The translations under genes and the position numbers were made by a program. Of a stretch of DNA of 64,000 nt, positions 10,192 to 19,568 are shown piece after piece. This stretch comes from Rhabdophis nuchalis (Eukaryota > Chordata > Lepidosauria > Squamata > Natricidae). The stretch lies in assembly GCA_039707465.1 (NCBI GenBank), contig CM077648.1:14835119-14899118 (forward strand), written 5' to 3'. Position 1 is the first letter of the stretch; each line of letters opens with the position of its first letter. The notes under the pieces were generated by a model. It was not told where the DNA came from and searched no databases. It worked only from the letters and a program-made list of their open reading frames with translations.

Positions 10192-12072
10192 ATGGTCGCT
10201 CCCATAGGGGGCCGACTCCAACTGTTTGCAGACCGCTGGGAGGCGACCACGTCAGATGCGTGGGTCCTGCAAACGGTTCGACTCGGTCTCACCTTAGAGT
10301 TCACTTCGCCCCCTCCCCGTCGGTTTGTTTCCTGTCCCGTCCCCAGAAGTCCATCCAAAAGGGGGCTCATGGAGGAGGAGATCCAGCACCTTCTAGACAT
10401 CAGGGCAATAGAGTCAGTTCCCAAAGGTCGGGAGGGGACAGGGTTCTATTCCATCTTGTTCCTTGTCCCCAAGAGTACGGGAGGGGTCAGGGCCATCTTA
10501 GATTTAAAGGCCCTAAACTACCACATAGCCTACAAAAAATTCAAAATGCAGTCCCTGCAATCCATCCTGGGCTGCCTTCGGCCCGGAGACCTGATGTCGT
10601 CCATCGACCTGAAGGAGGCCTACCTTCATGTGCCCATTCGTCTCGCCCACCGACGATTCCTACGCTTCTCTTACGCCGGCCGCCACTTCCAGTATCGCGC
10701 GCTACCCTTCGGCCTGTCATCCGCCCCGAGGGTCTTTACCAAATTACTGGCTGCGGTCGTCGCCGACCTCAGAAGGCGACCAATCAGACTTCAAAGTTAC
10801 CTGGACGACATCTTGCTTCAAGCCTCGTCGCGACGACAAGCTCTACAGGAACTTCAAATCACCCTGGACTCTCTTCACTACCACGGGTTCACAGTCAACA
10901 CCGACAAAAGTCACCTCTCTCCCTCACCTCGAGTGTTGCACCTGGGGGCAGTGATCGACACCTCGTCTTGCCTCGTCTACCTCTCCCCGGAACGAGTGAT
11001 CAGCCTTCGGGCGTTGGTTCGCCAGGTGTTGGCCTCCTCGATGGTCCCAGTCGTTGTGTTATCGCGATTACTGGGGAAGATGATTTCGTGCCTTGCCATC
11101 GTCCCCTGGGCACGACTGCATGCGAGGGAGTTGCAGTGGTTCCTCCTTCCCGTTCAGAGGGCCAACGACAGCAATTCCACGGCCAGAGTTCGGGTACCCG
11201 TGAGGGTGCTGAGATCCCTCCGTTGGTGGCTGACCCCGGCCCTACAGAAGGGCTCGCTATTTCGGGAACCGAATCGACTAATTCTCACTACCGACGCGAG
11301 CCTCTTCGGCTGGGGCGCACACCTCAGCGACTCCATGACACAGGGAAAATGGACCCGCAGAGATCTCCAGCACAACATCAACTGGCTGGAATTGCGAGCG
11401 GTCCGCCTCGCCTTACGCCGCCTCCGGCCGGAGGTCCAGGGCCACCACGTGTTAGTCCGGACGGACAATGTGGCAGCAAAGGCGCACATCAACCACCAGG
11501 GCGGCACCAGATCCTCGGCACTAATGACGGAGGCCGAGGCATTGGGCAGGTGGGCCGAACGTCACCTAGGCTCCATCCGAGCAGAGCACATCTCGGGTGT
11601 GGACAACACCAGAGCCGACTGGTTGAGCAGGACCACCCTCGACCCATCAGAGTGGAAGCTGAACCCGGACGTCTTCCATCAGATTTGCAGCCGGTTCGGA
11701 GTTCCCCTGGTCGACATGTTTGCCTCGCCATGCAACGCCCAGCTTCCCCGCTACTTCACCCGGTACCGGTCCCCACTGGCGGAGGGGATGGATGCGCTCA
11801 ACTCCCCATGGCCCGGGGGGCTGCTATACCTGTTTCCGCCGACACCCCTGCTACCGCGGGTGATCAGGAGGATTCTTGTGGAACGTGCAGACGTAGTCCT
11901 CGTAGCTCCTTATTGGCCACGTCGAACCTGGTTCGCAGACCTGTGCAGCCTATCCATCGAACCGCCGTGGAGAATCCCGGCGGGAATAATCTCCCTCAGC
12001 CAGGGAGCGGTATTCCATCCGGAGCCCCAGTGGCTCAATCTGACCGCCTGGCGCTTGAGAGGGAACTCCTGA
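10192..12072 (+). CDS. DIRS ORF2: reverse transcriptase - RNase H - Dam-like protein (626 aa)
   Basis: The start used is the ATG at 10192, 7 nt after the ORF1 stop. An in-frame ATG at 10126, inside ORF1, would give 648 aa. RT motifs are complete: SSIDLKEAYLHVPI (first catalytic Asp, residue 139), ALPFGLSSAPRVFTK, and YLDDILL (residues 203-209). The RNase H domain follows with LTTDASLFGWG (Asp 368), NWLELRAV (Glu 400), VRTDNVAAKAH (Asp 425) and NTRADWLSR (Asp 476). From about residue 508, LVDMFASPCNAQLPRYFTR and VLVAPYWPRRTW match the Dam-like methyltransferase region found after RNase H in DIRS elements. All expected acidic residues are present. It lies in a different frame from ORF1, so reinitiation or frameshifting is needed. 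Confidence 0.92.
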   Translation: MVAPIGGRLQLFADRWEATTSDAWVLQTVRLGLTLEFTSPPPRRFVSCPVPRSPSKRGLMEEEIQHLLDIRAIESVPKGREGTGFYSILFLVPKSTGGVRAILDLKALNYHIAYKKFKMQSLQSILGCLRPGDLMSSIDLKEAYLHVPIRLAHRRFLRFSYAGRHFQYRALPFGLSSAPRVFTKLLAAVVADLRRRPIRLQSYLDDILLQASSRRQALQELQITLDSLHYHGFTVNTDKSHLSPSPRVLHLGAVIDTSSCLVYLSPERVISLRALVRQVLASSMVPVVVLSRLLGKMISCLAIVPWARLHARELQWFLLPVQRANDSNSTARVRVPVRVLRSLRWWLTPALQKGSLFREPNRLILTTDASLFGWGAHLSDSMTQGKWTRRDLQHNINWLELRAVRLALRRLRPEVQGHHVLVRTDNVAAKAHINHQGGTRSSALMTEAEALGRWAERHLGSIRAEHISGVDNTRADWLSRTTLDPSEWKLNPDVFHQICSRFGVPLVDMFASPCNAQLPRYFTRYRSPLAEGMDALNSPWPGGLLYLFPPTPLLPRVIRRILVERADVVLVAPYWPRRTWFADLCSLSIEPPWRIPAGIISLSQGAVFHPEPQWLNLTAWRLRGNS

Positions 12073-13109
12073 GCCAAGCACGTTTCTCCGACCAGGTCAT
12101 CGCCACCATCCAGGCCGCAGGACGCCCTTCTACCACTAGAATTTACGGGGCCACCTGGGTGACCTTTTCTGCCTGGTGCACCCGACACCGAATTACTCCT
12201 CTCTCGGCTTCCCTCTATCACATCCTGGACTTCCTACAGGAAGGGCTGAACAACGGACTGGCTCCGGCTACCCTCCGTCGTCAGGTAGCAGCCCTGTCTA
12301 CAGTCCTTTCGGCGAAGGATTTCCAACCTCTCAGTCGCCATCCCAGCGTGCGGGCTTTCCTGAAGGGGGCCTCGAACCTTCGCCCCCCCGTTATCCATCG
12401 CTACCCTTCGTGGGATCTGCCCACAGTCCTCCGTGCCTTGTCGGAACCACCATTCGAACCCCAGCGTTCAGCATCTCTTCGGCACCTGTCATTCAAGGCC
12501 GCCTTCCTGGTCGCTATCACCTCTGCTCGCAGGGTGTCTGAACTAGCGGCTCTCTCAGTTCGCGAAGACCTGTGCCGTTTTCACACGGACAGGGTGGTTC
12601 TCAGACTCGACCCTTTGTTCCTACCAAAGGTCAATTCCCTTTTCCACCGCACACAGGAAATTGTTCTACCAAACTTCTGTCCCCGTCCCACCCACCCTAA
12701 AGAAAGGCGCTGGCACTCGTTGGATGTCCGTCGAGTGCTCAAACATTACCTCTCACGTACGTCCTCCTTCCGGCGTTCGGAAACATTGTTCATTTCCTTT
12801 CAACCGGCTTCGATGGGACGGGGAGTGTCGTCGTCCACCATTGCTAGATGGATTAAGGCCTGCATCTCACTCGCTTATGAGCACCAAGGTCGACCGAAAC
12901 CTTCCGGCCTAACAGCGCACTCCACCAGAAGCGCCGCCACCACGGCCGCCTGGGCCTCCCAGGCACCCATAGAGGAGATCTGCAGAGCGGCCACTTGGAC
13001 GTCACCCTCCTTGTTTGTGCGACACTACAAGCTTGATAAATACGCCTCGGCGGATGCCGCTTTTGGCCGTCGAGTTTTGCAGAGTGTTGTTTCCCGTGAC
13101 TCTCAATGA
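11808..13109 (+). CDS. DIRS tyrosine recombinase (about 433 aa)
   Basis: The frame is open far upstream; I chose the in-frame ATG at 11808 (CCCCATGGCC), which overlaps the Dam-like end of ORF2 by 265 nt. The SAM-like N-terminal domain begins near ERELLSQARFSDQVIATIQ. The catalytic domain has RVSEL (Arg 242), HSTR (His 371, Arg 374) and VRHYKLDKY (nucleophile Tyr 407), the R-HxxR-Y set of tyrosine recombinases. It would integrate a closed circular DNA copy by strand exchange, which explains the lack of a target duplication. Translation could instead follow a -1 frameshift from ORF2. The stop at 13107-13109 lies 41 nt before the internal complementary region. Confidence 0.9.
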   Translation: MARGAAIPVSADTPATAGDQEDSCGTCRRSPRSSLLATSNLVRRPVQPIHRTAVENPGGNNLPQPGSGIPSGAPVAQSDRLALERELLSQARFSDQVIATIQAAGRPSTTRIYGATWVTFSAWCTRHRITPLSASLYHILDFLQEGLNNGLAPATLRRQVAALSTVLSAKDFQPLSRHPSVRAFLKGASNLRPPVIHRYPSWDLPTVLRALSEPPFEPQRSASLRHLSFKAAFLVAITSARRVSELAALSVREDLCRFHTDRVVLRLDPLFLPKVNSLFHRTQEIVLPNFCPRPTHPKERRWHSLDVRRVLKHYLSRTSSFRRSETLFISFQPASMGRGVSSSTIARWIKACISLAYEHQGRPKPSGLTAHSTRSAATTAAWASQAPIEEICRAATWTSPSLFVRHYKLDKYASADAAFGRRVLQSVVSRDSQ

Positions 13110-13150
13110 TCCTGGGTTGCCCGCCCTAGGACATTTTTGCTTGGGCATGT

Positions 13151-13242
13151 CCCTTTGCATGGACACTCATAGCAGTACACCTGAGAATGACCATTGGTCT
13201 TACCTGAAGGGTCGTTCTAGGTGTACTGCGTAGAGTGTCCAT
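13151..13242. repeat. DIRS internal complementary region
   Basis: The left part (13151-13188) is the reverse complement of the left end of the element, and the right part (13189-13242) is the reverse complement of the extreme right end. Together they form the complement of a joined right-left junction. In the DIRS1 model this sequence templates completion of the ends during circle formation. The right part agrees exactly with the right end; the left part has one difference from the left end. Confidence 0.9.
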
Positions 13243-13332
13243 CCCCACCCCTTGTTAACTGTTTCTGTTTTTTCCTCCAGTGAGGGTTTGTTAGACGTTT
13301 ACTGGTTGTTTATCCTTCTACGGCCGAACTTC

Positions 13333-13446
13333 ATTGAAAGAACTGGAGGATGATGGGAAGGAAGGCGTGTTTAAACAAATTCAATTCAGTCGAGGGCAGC
13401 GGAGCTGATGTTAACCCTTTGCATGGACACTCTACGCAGTACACCT
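13333..13446 (-). repeat. DIRS right inverted terminal repeat
   Basis: Reverse complement of 7595-7708. A further 32 bases (to about 13478, ending CCAATGGTCAT) extend past the inverted repeat and are present only here and, complemented, in the internal complementary region. Confidence 0.92.
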
Positions 13447-13478
13447 AGAACGACCCTTCAGGTAAGACCAATGGTCAT

Positions 13479-13828
13479 TTTGCAACAACTATTAAGCAGA
13501 GTTGCCACCCAAAAGGCCATTGTGTTGTTGGATCTCATCCCATCTGTCAAAAGGTCAAAAGACATGGTAGTACCTAATTTTTATTTTTACCCAAACTTGG
13601 AGGAATAACTTCATCAGTATCTGCTGGTGGAGGGAAGCAAGATTGGGCTTGAAGCACAGAAGGAAGGGTGGCTACCAAGGCAGTGGTCAGATAAGAGAAA
13701 CTTGAGTCCAGCTCAAGAAAACAACATGAGAAAGTATCTCAGATAAGCCCTTCCTTAGTTCATAAGAAATTAAAGTGAGGGACAGAAGTTTTGCACGATT
13801 CTGTTACTATAACTAATAAAAGTAATCT
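13479..13828. other. right flank of the DIRS insertion
   Basis: No gene or known repeat seen. It begins TTTTGCAACAAC and is presumably continuous with the left-flank sequence before insertion. Confidence 0.4.
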
Positions 13829-13836
13829 TTATCTAG

Positions 13837-13958
13837 CAGGCCTGTCAAACTGGTGGCCCGTGGGCCGGATACATCATGCATAGGCCACACTTGCCCTGAC
13901 AAAACAATGTCACGATACATCACGATCCAGCCCATGATGTGATTGAGTGACACTCCTG
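13837..13958. mobile_element. hAT-like element (CAGGGGTGTCAAAC family), short copy
   Basis: Left end CAGGCCTGTCAAACTGG, right end GAGTGACACTCCTG. Flanks TTATCTAG (13829-13836) and CTATATAG (13959-13966) match at 6 of 8. It contains the GGCCCGTGGGCCGGAT core of this family. Confidence 0.65.
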
Positions 13959-13966
13959 CTATATAG

Positions 13967-14424
13967 CACTGATTTCTTAGTCTGATCTAACTTGTTAGGC
14001 AGACATTGTCTGACTCAAATGAAGAGGTGGAATGGCTGTTAGGGCCTGATTAAGATTGTTAATTATATCTTCAGTTAAAATTGTGGAAGTTGTGATAGCT
14101 TTAAGAAGCTTACCCATTGTTGGTGGAAGCATGTAATGAATAGTGGTGCTTGTGTGGAGAAATAAATACAGGTAACAAAAGAGATCATCCCCAAAGATTA
14201 TTTTTCTTTTTTGTTGGTTAAAATATCTCTTTATTTAAATTAAGTTCCGGAAGTGGAGGCACTGTATTTCCTTCAGCACTTGTAAAGATTAAAATCCATT
14301 TCACACAACCTAACTTACAAAAAAACATATTAAGCAGTACAAATATTTGAAGGTAATAAAATATAGAGCATATATAAACCAGCGGCTTTGAGCAACAAAG
14401 TAGTACCATCAGAGGCTGTAATAT
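13967..14424. other. nothing recognised
   Basis: AT-rich, no coding potential; a minus-strand frame of about 100 codons spans 14547-14218 but runs into the next element and matches nothing I know. Confidence 0.4.
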
Positions 14425-14432
14425 GGTAAGAG

Positions 14433-14804
14433 CAGTGATGGGATTCAAATAATTTAACAACTGGTTCTTTGCCCTAACGACCAACTGGGTAGGCGGGGCT
14501 CGGAGGTCAGGTGACTGGGTGAGCGTGGCCAACTCAATATCACTCACGTCGATGGGCGCTTCGCCTTAGCTATTACAATGTAGTAAGAGTTAACTGGAGA
14601 GGCAGTTTCTGTAAGCAGGACAATAAAAGATTAGTCTAAAAACAACACCAGAATATTTCCTTCCTGCCTCCCTTACAGGATTAGCCCTGTAAAATGGAAA
14701 AAAATTAAAATGATATTTCTTACAACAACAGGTTCTCTAAACTGCTTAGAAAGTTAACAACCGGTTCTCCCGAATAGGTACAAACTGGCTGAATCCCACC
14801 ACTG
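14433..14804. mobile_element. hAT-like element (CAGTGGTGGG family)
   Basis: Ends CAGTGATGGGATTC and GAATCCCACCACTG, with flanks GGTAAGAG (14425-14432) and GGTAAGAA (14805-14812) matching at 7 of 8. The 372-bp length is longer than most sister copies. AACTGGTTCT and AACCGGTTCTCC occur near the two ends. Confidence 0.8.
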
Positions 14805-14884
14805 GGTAAGAAGTAACCAAAGGCTATTCCTTTCTAGCAAAATCTAGCAAAATTCTGAAATTAAAATTGAGATTATGGCATAAA

Positions 14885-15258
14885 CCGCTCCCACAGAGAG
14901 GGACTTCTCCGGGTGCCGTCCACTAGACTTTGTCAGCGGGCGACGCCCAGGGGAAGGGCTCTCTCTGTGGCGGGCCCTGCCCTCTGGAATGACCTTCCCC
15001 CCGACATTAGAACGACCACGGACCTCCGCTCCTTCCGTCTGAAATTAAAAACATATTTTTTCTGCTTGGCCGGTCTGGGATAGTCTCTCTCTATGGGGTT
15101 TTAGTGTATAGTGGGAATTTTAGTTTAGATTGGGTATTTTAGCACAGGTACTATTTAATTTGTTTTTAAGATGTTCTTGATTGTATATTTATGGTTTTTA
15201 GTTTCCCTGTGCACCGCTCCGAGTCCCTATGGGGAGAGGAGCGGTCAAGAAATTAAAC

Positions 15259-15259
<1 letters not shown>
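14885..15259 (+). mobile_element. L2-clade LINE 3' end
   Basis: Carries the conserved CTCCCACAGAGAGGG, CCCAGGGGAAGGGCTCT and CTCTGGAATGACCTTCCCCC blocks (the FSVAGPALWNDLP coding region) and the GCACCGCTCCGAGTCCC stem. A TTA microsatellite replaces the usual AAAT tail. Confidence 0.78.

Positions 15260-15302
<43 letters not shown>
15260..15302 (+). repeat. (TTA)n microsatellite at the LINE tail
   Basis: About 14 TTA units directly after the L2 3' UTR, so probably seeded by its tail. Confidence 0.9.
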
Positions 15303-15304
<2 letters not shown>

Positions 15305-15390
15305 GGTCCTATAGGGCTTATTGGTACACTGAATGCCATCCCCCAAAACCTTTCACGGCACATTGAAAATACGGCAAGAGGTAACAAAAA

Positions 15391-15715
15391 GTAGGGTGGC
15401 ATGGTGGCTCAGTGGTTAAGGCACTTGAGCTTATTAGTTGGAAAGCTGATAGTCTGAGTTCGAGACCCGAGCACCACACAACAGGGTGAGCTCCTGTTCT
15501 TGCCTCAGTTCCTGCCAAACTAGCAGTTCAAATGCAAATAAATAGCTTTAAATAGATAAATAGGTACCACTTCGGTGGGAAGATAATAGCTTTCCATATG
15601 TTCATGCTGGTCACATGATGATGGAAACATCTTGCACACAACACGGGTCCCTTGGCTGAAAATCGGAGATGAACACTATCCCCTTAAGTCAGTCACAATG
15701 GGACAAGACAAATCT
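15391..15715 (+). mobile_element. Sauria-type SINE, diverged
   Basis: The head is GTGGCTCAGTGGTTAAGGC with GAGTTCGAGACCCGAGC as a B-box-like word. The body GATAAATAGGTACCACTTCG is recognisable. The 3' part is degraded and lacks a clear CCTTTA tail. Confidence 0.65.
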
Positions 15716-16389
15716 ATCTTTTAACAAAAGTCACAAAAACAAGAGATTTCCAGCATGGAGAATGTTGGCATATGTTCTGCAGATTGGATGCCATGAGAGT
15801 ACATATTCCATTCATGCTCAGCATGAAAAAGGGCAGCTTTTCAAGAAATAGTTAAAAAGTTGTTTATGGTTGAACTTCTCTTTCCAATGTCCTCCTTCCT
15901 TTTAGAAAGCCTATTTCTTTTATGTATAGTATATTACCCTTCCTTCTGCCAGTGAGTGACCCACTTGCATCCAGGAATATGATTTACATTGCTATATATA
16001 CACTACATAACCAACTATATTATAAATATCAGATTTTTTAAATGTTCTTTCTCAGTAATATATAATCTAGACTTCAGACATGGGCACTAGTATAGTCCTA
16101 GGAACTCGTTTTGATGCCCACGAGGATTTCTATCATCCTGACTATAATTTTTTTAAATTAAAATAACGAGAAATTCATATGCCAGCCTCTTGCACATTCT
16201 TTATGAACTAGTATACACCTGAGCTCTGCCCATGCCTCATTCTTAATAAATAAAAACATTAGATGGTTGGTTGTCTATGCAGATTCTCAATCATTCGGGT
16301 CATGATGGTGTGCTGTTCGGCTCATAACAGTGGTTTAGTAGGTTTATTAATATTTCCCAGTAATTCCCTTCACCAAAACCCCAGAACTA
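15716..16389. other. AT-rich interval with a short inverted-repeat-element fragment
   Basis: Bases 16265-16310 read in reverse as GATTGAGAATCTGCATAGAC, matching the end of the elements at 21.8 and 39.4 kb. Otherwise unrecognised. Confidence 0.4.
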
Positions 16390-16398
16390 TTCCAATTA

Positions 16399-16568
16399 AA
16401 AGGTAAAGGTTTCCCTCGCATATATGTGCTAGTCGTTCCCAATTCTAAGGGGCAGTGCTCATCTCCATTTCAAAGCCGAAGAGCCAGTGCTGTTCAAAAA
16501 TGTCTCTGTGGTCATGTGGCTGGCATGACTAAATGCGGAAGGTGCACGGGACGTTGTTATGGAAGCTT
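16399..16568 (-). mobile_element. Sauria-type SINE, 5'-truncated, minus strand
   Basis: Begins with the complement of the CCTTTACCTTT tail and covers only the 3' half. A perfect 9-bp target duplication, TTCCAATTA, lies at 16390-16398 and 16569-16577, so the truncation happened at insertion. Confidence 0.82.
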
Positions 16569-16577
16569 TTCCAATTA

Positions 16578-17195
16578 TGTCCAGCAAAAAGCAGGCCAAT
16601 GGTAGTCCACAGAGCAATGGCCCATGAGTCCACAAGGCACTTGAAAGTTTCCCAAGCAAGAAAAATCCCACCAGGCAAAATTAAATCCACAACAGAAGAG
16701 GTTTCACGAGGCAAGAAAAGTCCAGAATTCACAAGGGACGATCCAAGTCAAGGTACGGTGACAATCAAAAGCAAGGCAGGAATCACAACAACCAGGAAAT
16801 ACTCAGCTAGGAAATGAGCATGTTCCCAGCATCATGTCCCTCTGTCTGCTGTGCTAAATAGCCAGCTTCTGGTGTAGACCATCAAATGGACAAAGCTCGC
16901 TTCTCGCAAGTAATCTGGCTGACCTTCTCTGCTCCTGCCTTTTCTCTGCCCTACATATTCTCGGATCAGGTTCAGAAGGCAGTTCCTCTTCCTCATCATT
17001 GACTGACTGCAGCTGCATGCTTTCCCCACCAGAAGCCTCAGGGCTGTCCTGCTACAGTTGTGCTTTGGCCAAATCCCTCTCAACTGGCTGCTTGGAACTA
17101 TTGACCAACTCCCCTGCTAACGTGTCCGGGATTGGTTCATCCTTATCCATACTGACATCTGGAGAGGTATCTGGAGAAGCATCCTGGGGAGTCAT
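16578..17195 (-). mobile_element. possible LTR-like sequence
   Basis: Read on the minus strand it contains an acidic stretch followed by a basic EKRQEQRR-type stretch. That composition resembles the LTR-like repeats at 33.1 and 56.7 kb, though base-level similarity is low. No clean TG..CA ends were found. Confidence 0.3.
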
Positions 17196-17200
17196 CACAG

Positions 17201-17412
17201 GTTGTCCCAAAGGTGCTTTTCCAAAAGACTACTGGAGTTTCTTGCTTTTTTCCTTGAAAATGTTTCACTTCTTATCCAAGAACCGTCTTCAGTTCTGAAG
17301 AAGTGAACTGAAGAAGCTTCTCGGATGAAAGGCAAAACTTTTTCAAGGAAAGAACTAAGTAAGTCCAGTTGCCTTTTGGAAAAAGCACCTTTGGAATTGG
17401 ATAGTTGGAGCA
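17201..17412. mobile_element. inverted-repeat element (GAAGCTTCTTGGATGAG family)
   Basis: Two head-to-head arms: AAGGTGCTTTTCCAAAAGAC at the left end and its complement GGAAAAAGCACCTTTGG near the right, meeting around 17295. Arms are diverged here. The same design occurs at 21707-21860 and 39195-39455. Confidence 0.6.
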
Positions 17413-17690
17413 TAATGCTTTCTTTGGCAGTCTGTGTGTCTGCTTTCTTAAATGACCAAAATAAGTTGTTCTTGTAAGAAGAGCTGGAGTGAGTGGTAGT
17501 TTAACATCTAATAAAGAAATGTTCTCCAGTGTGCTGGGCAGAGAATCCAAAGAATGGCTTAACTCCACCTTTCTGCCCAGAGACTGAGTCCTTTTAAACT
17601 TTGCAACCACACCTCTCTTGACTGTGTCCCAGTTTTTTACTCAGGCTTAGCCCAAGAGAGGCACGTTTAAGAAGAGCTCCTCAGAGCAAA
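17413..17690. other. nothing recognised
   Basis: No repeat ends or coding potential that I trust. Confidence 0.35.
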
Positions 17691-17694
17691 ATGG

Positions 17695-18060
17695 CAGAGT
17701 TAAATTCTTTGGATTCTCAGCGGGTTTGCAGAACAGCGTGGTTTTTTGGGCGAGCAATACACCAGATTCAGCAAGTCAGGAGAACAGTGCAATTTTTGGG
17801 TGAGTATTACAGCCGCTTAAGCAATTAGCTGTTTGACAGGAGAACGGAACAGTTCCCATCAGCTGTTGTTTGGCGAACAGCATGGTTTTTGAGCGAGCAA
17901 TACTGCCACTGCAGTGGTCAGCTGTTTTTCAGAAAATGAGCTGCCCCAACAACTCATCTGGTTATCTCAGTCTGACCAGCACAGCCGCTGCAATGATCTG
18001 GCTGGCTTCCCATTTGATTGGTACAGCCGCTGCAACGACTCGGCTTACATTACATTTCAA
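17695..18060. repeat. decayed tandem array of ~50-100 bp units
   Basis: The word GAACAG(C/T)..TTTT.GGCGAGCAATAC appears three times (near 17733, 17785 and 17872), and ACAGCCGCT(G/T) three times (near 17810, 17979 and 18023). Spacing is irregular. It could be a LINE 5' UTR-type array or a minisatellite. Confidence 0.45.
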
Positions 18061-18179
18061 AATAAAAACTAATATGAGCTAAAAGAAATAAAAGAACAAA
18101 AAATTGGAGAGTGCAAAAAATAGAAAATAAAGAAAAAGTAAGAATACAGGAAAGAAAAAGAAATATATAAAGAAATGAC

Positions 18180-18960
18180 TTCTTCATCACAAGTATAAAC
18201 AATTTTAGTAACTTATCACTCTCTCTTAAATTACAACAAATGGCCTGTTCTTCCCATAACTCATCCCTTGTCTATAGAGAAATTCTTAAAGTCTCATTAT
18301 TCAGTCCTGGTCAGGAAGTCTGTTAAAAGGCTACCAGAGTAACAACATATCTGCTTCAATCTGGATTAAATAAATAATTGTATATTCCTTCCCTTTACGT
18401 TCTCTTTAATCCCTTCAAATAATGTTCTCGTTTTCATTTTTCTTTGTCCTTTCTCACAAAATTCTTTGAACCTCTAATAAGTATCTTTTTTATAGTCAAT
18501 ATAGGAAAGTTATTCAGGCCACTCTTTCATTTGTTATTTCCATTTTAATTATGAAGAGATCAGCCGCTTTCATTTGTATGTCTTGTATAGCATCTTTTTC
18601 ATTCTTGTAGTCTGTCATTTTTAATTCCACTTTCAAATCAGTCTCAATCTTATTCAGTAAAACCTGTTCTTATTCCATAACTTATTTTAAAGATAGTCTG
18701 TCTCTAATGACAGACATCCTTAAAGGTAATTTCTAAGTCCATTGTCCACAAATAACCTTCATTACAGGCAATATTAAACTCCATTCTGTATTAGTAAGTC
18801 AAATGTAAGTGTTGCTCTTCTTCTTTAATTGTAATCTTTAATTGTTTCTGGTTCCCTCTAGTGTCCAACCTTCAAAGTCCCATTGTATATTTTTTTTAAG
18901 AATTCCAAACATCAGCATTTCCCCCGGGGGATTTAATTTCAAAATCTTATTTGAAAACCA
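18180..18960 (-). mobile_element. possible decayed L1-like ORF1 fragment
   Basis: Minus-strand translation around 18660-18520 gives a heptad-like stretch, KIETDLKVELKMTDYKNEKD, then AADLFIIKMEITNERVA. This resembles the coiled coil of an L1-type ORF1 protein. The frame is short and its surroundings are broken. The hAT copy at 18968 is inserted in this unit. Confidence 0.35.
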
Positions 18961-18967
18961 TCTGGAC

Positions 18968-19277
18968 CCGAGGTGGTATTCAGCAGGTTCTGACCAGTTC
19001 TGGAGAACCGATAGCAGAAATTTTGAATAGTTCAGAGAACCAGTAAATACCACCTCTGACTGGCCCAGCCTCCATCTATTAGCTGCCTCCAAGTCCCAGA
19101 TGATTGGGAGGGAATGGGGATTTTGCAGTATCCTTCCCCTGGAGTGGGGAGAGAATGGAGGTTTTACAGTATCCTTCCCCTGCCACGCCCACCAAGCCAT
19201 ACGGCCACCAAGCCATGCGACACTCACCAAGCCCTGCCCACAGAACCAGTAGTAAAAAAATTGGACTCCCACCACTG
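18968..19277. mobile_element. hAT-like element (GAGGTGGTATTCAGCAGG family)
   Basis: Starts with a slightly mutated CAGAGGTGG end and finishes TCCCACCACTG. Flanks ATCTGGAC (18960-18967) and ATCTGGGC (19278-19285) match at 7 of 8. Internal words GAGAACCGATAGCAGAAATT and CAAGCCATGC are shared with copies at 31.5, 36.2, 52.5 and 62.9 kb. Confidence 0.82.
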
Positions 19278-19285
19278 ATCTGGGC

Positions 19286-19404
19286 TCTTAGTCCATTTGT
19301 AACTTTCCAAAATCAATATTCTAATCACCCTTTTGCTGTTTCTTTTTTTTTTTTTAAGAATTTGTAGGTCCTTAAACTTGTATTTAAAATTTATTTCACT
19401 AAGA
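19286..19404. other. short AT-rich gap
   Basis: Includes a T11 run; nothing else seen. Confidence 0.35.
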
Positions 19405-19556
19405 ATTGAACTTTGGTGTACTAGTTAAGGTACTGTTTTAGAAACCAGGAGGCTGTAAGTTCTAGTCCCACATGAAACTGACTAGATGACTTTGAGCTGG
19501 TCACTCACTCTCTCTTAGCCAAACCCACCTTATTGTGGGGAAAATAGAAGGGAGTA
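19405..19556 (+). mobile_element. tRNA-derived SINE fragment (second family)
   Basis: The head TGGTGTACTAGTTAAGGTAC and a B-box-like AGTTCTAGTCCCAC are followed by GACTTTGAGCTGGTCACTC and CCCACCTTATTGTGGGG, a body unlike the Sauria type. Confidence 0.55.
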
Positions 19557-19568
19557 CTATTCATCTCT

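Larger units (their letters stand above)
7589..13478 (+). mobile_element. DIRS-like tyrosine-recombinase retrotransposon, apparently intact
   Basis: A complete element of about 5.9 kb. In order it has: left inverted terminal repeat, CpG-rich leader, gag-like ORF1, ORF2 (reverse transcriptase, RNase H, Dam-like domain), an overlapping tyrosine recombinase ORF, an internal complementary region, and the right inverted terminal repeat. I found no stop or frameshift in any of the three frames. There is no target-site duplication: the flanks are TTGCAAAAATCACA on the left and TTTTGCAACAAC on the right. That agrees with recombinase-mediated integration of a circular DNA, as known for the DIRS1 superfamily. 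Ngaro-type YR elements have different termini, and the RT-RH-Dam order favours DIRS1-like. Boundaries are uncertain by 2-3 bases. Confidence 0.93.

Noticed and set aside
10260..11807. Upstream part of the long recombinase-frame ORF as an extra protein domain
   Set aside because: It is an open shadow of the RT-RNase H frame in GC-rich DNA with low-complexity Pro/Ser/Arg content and no motif.
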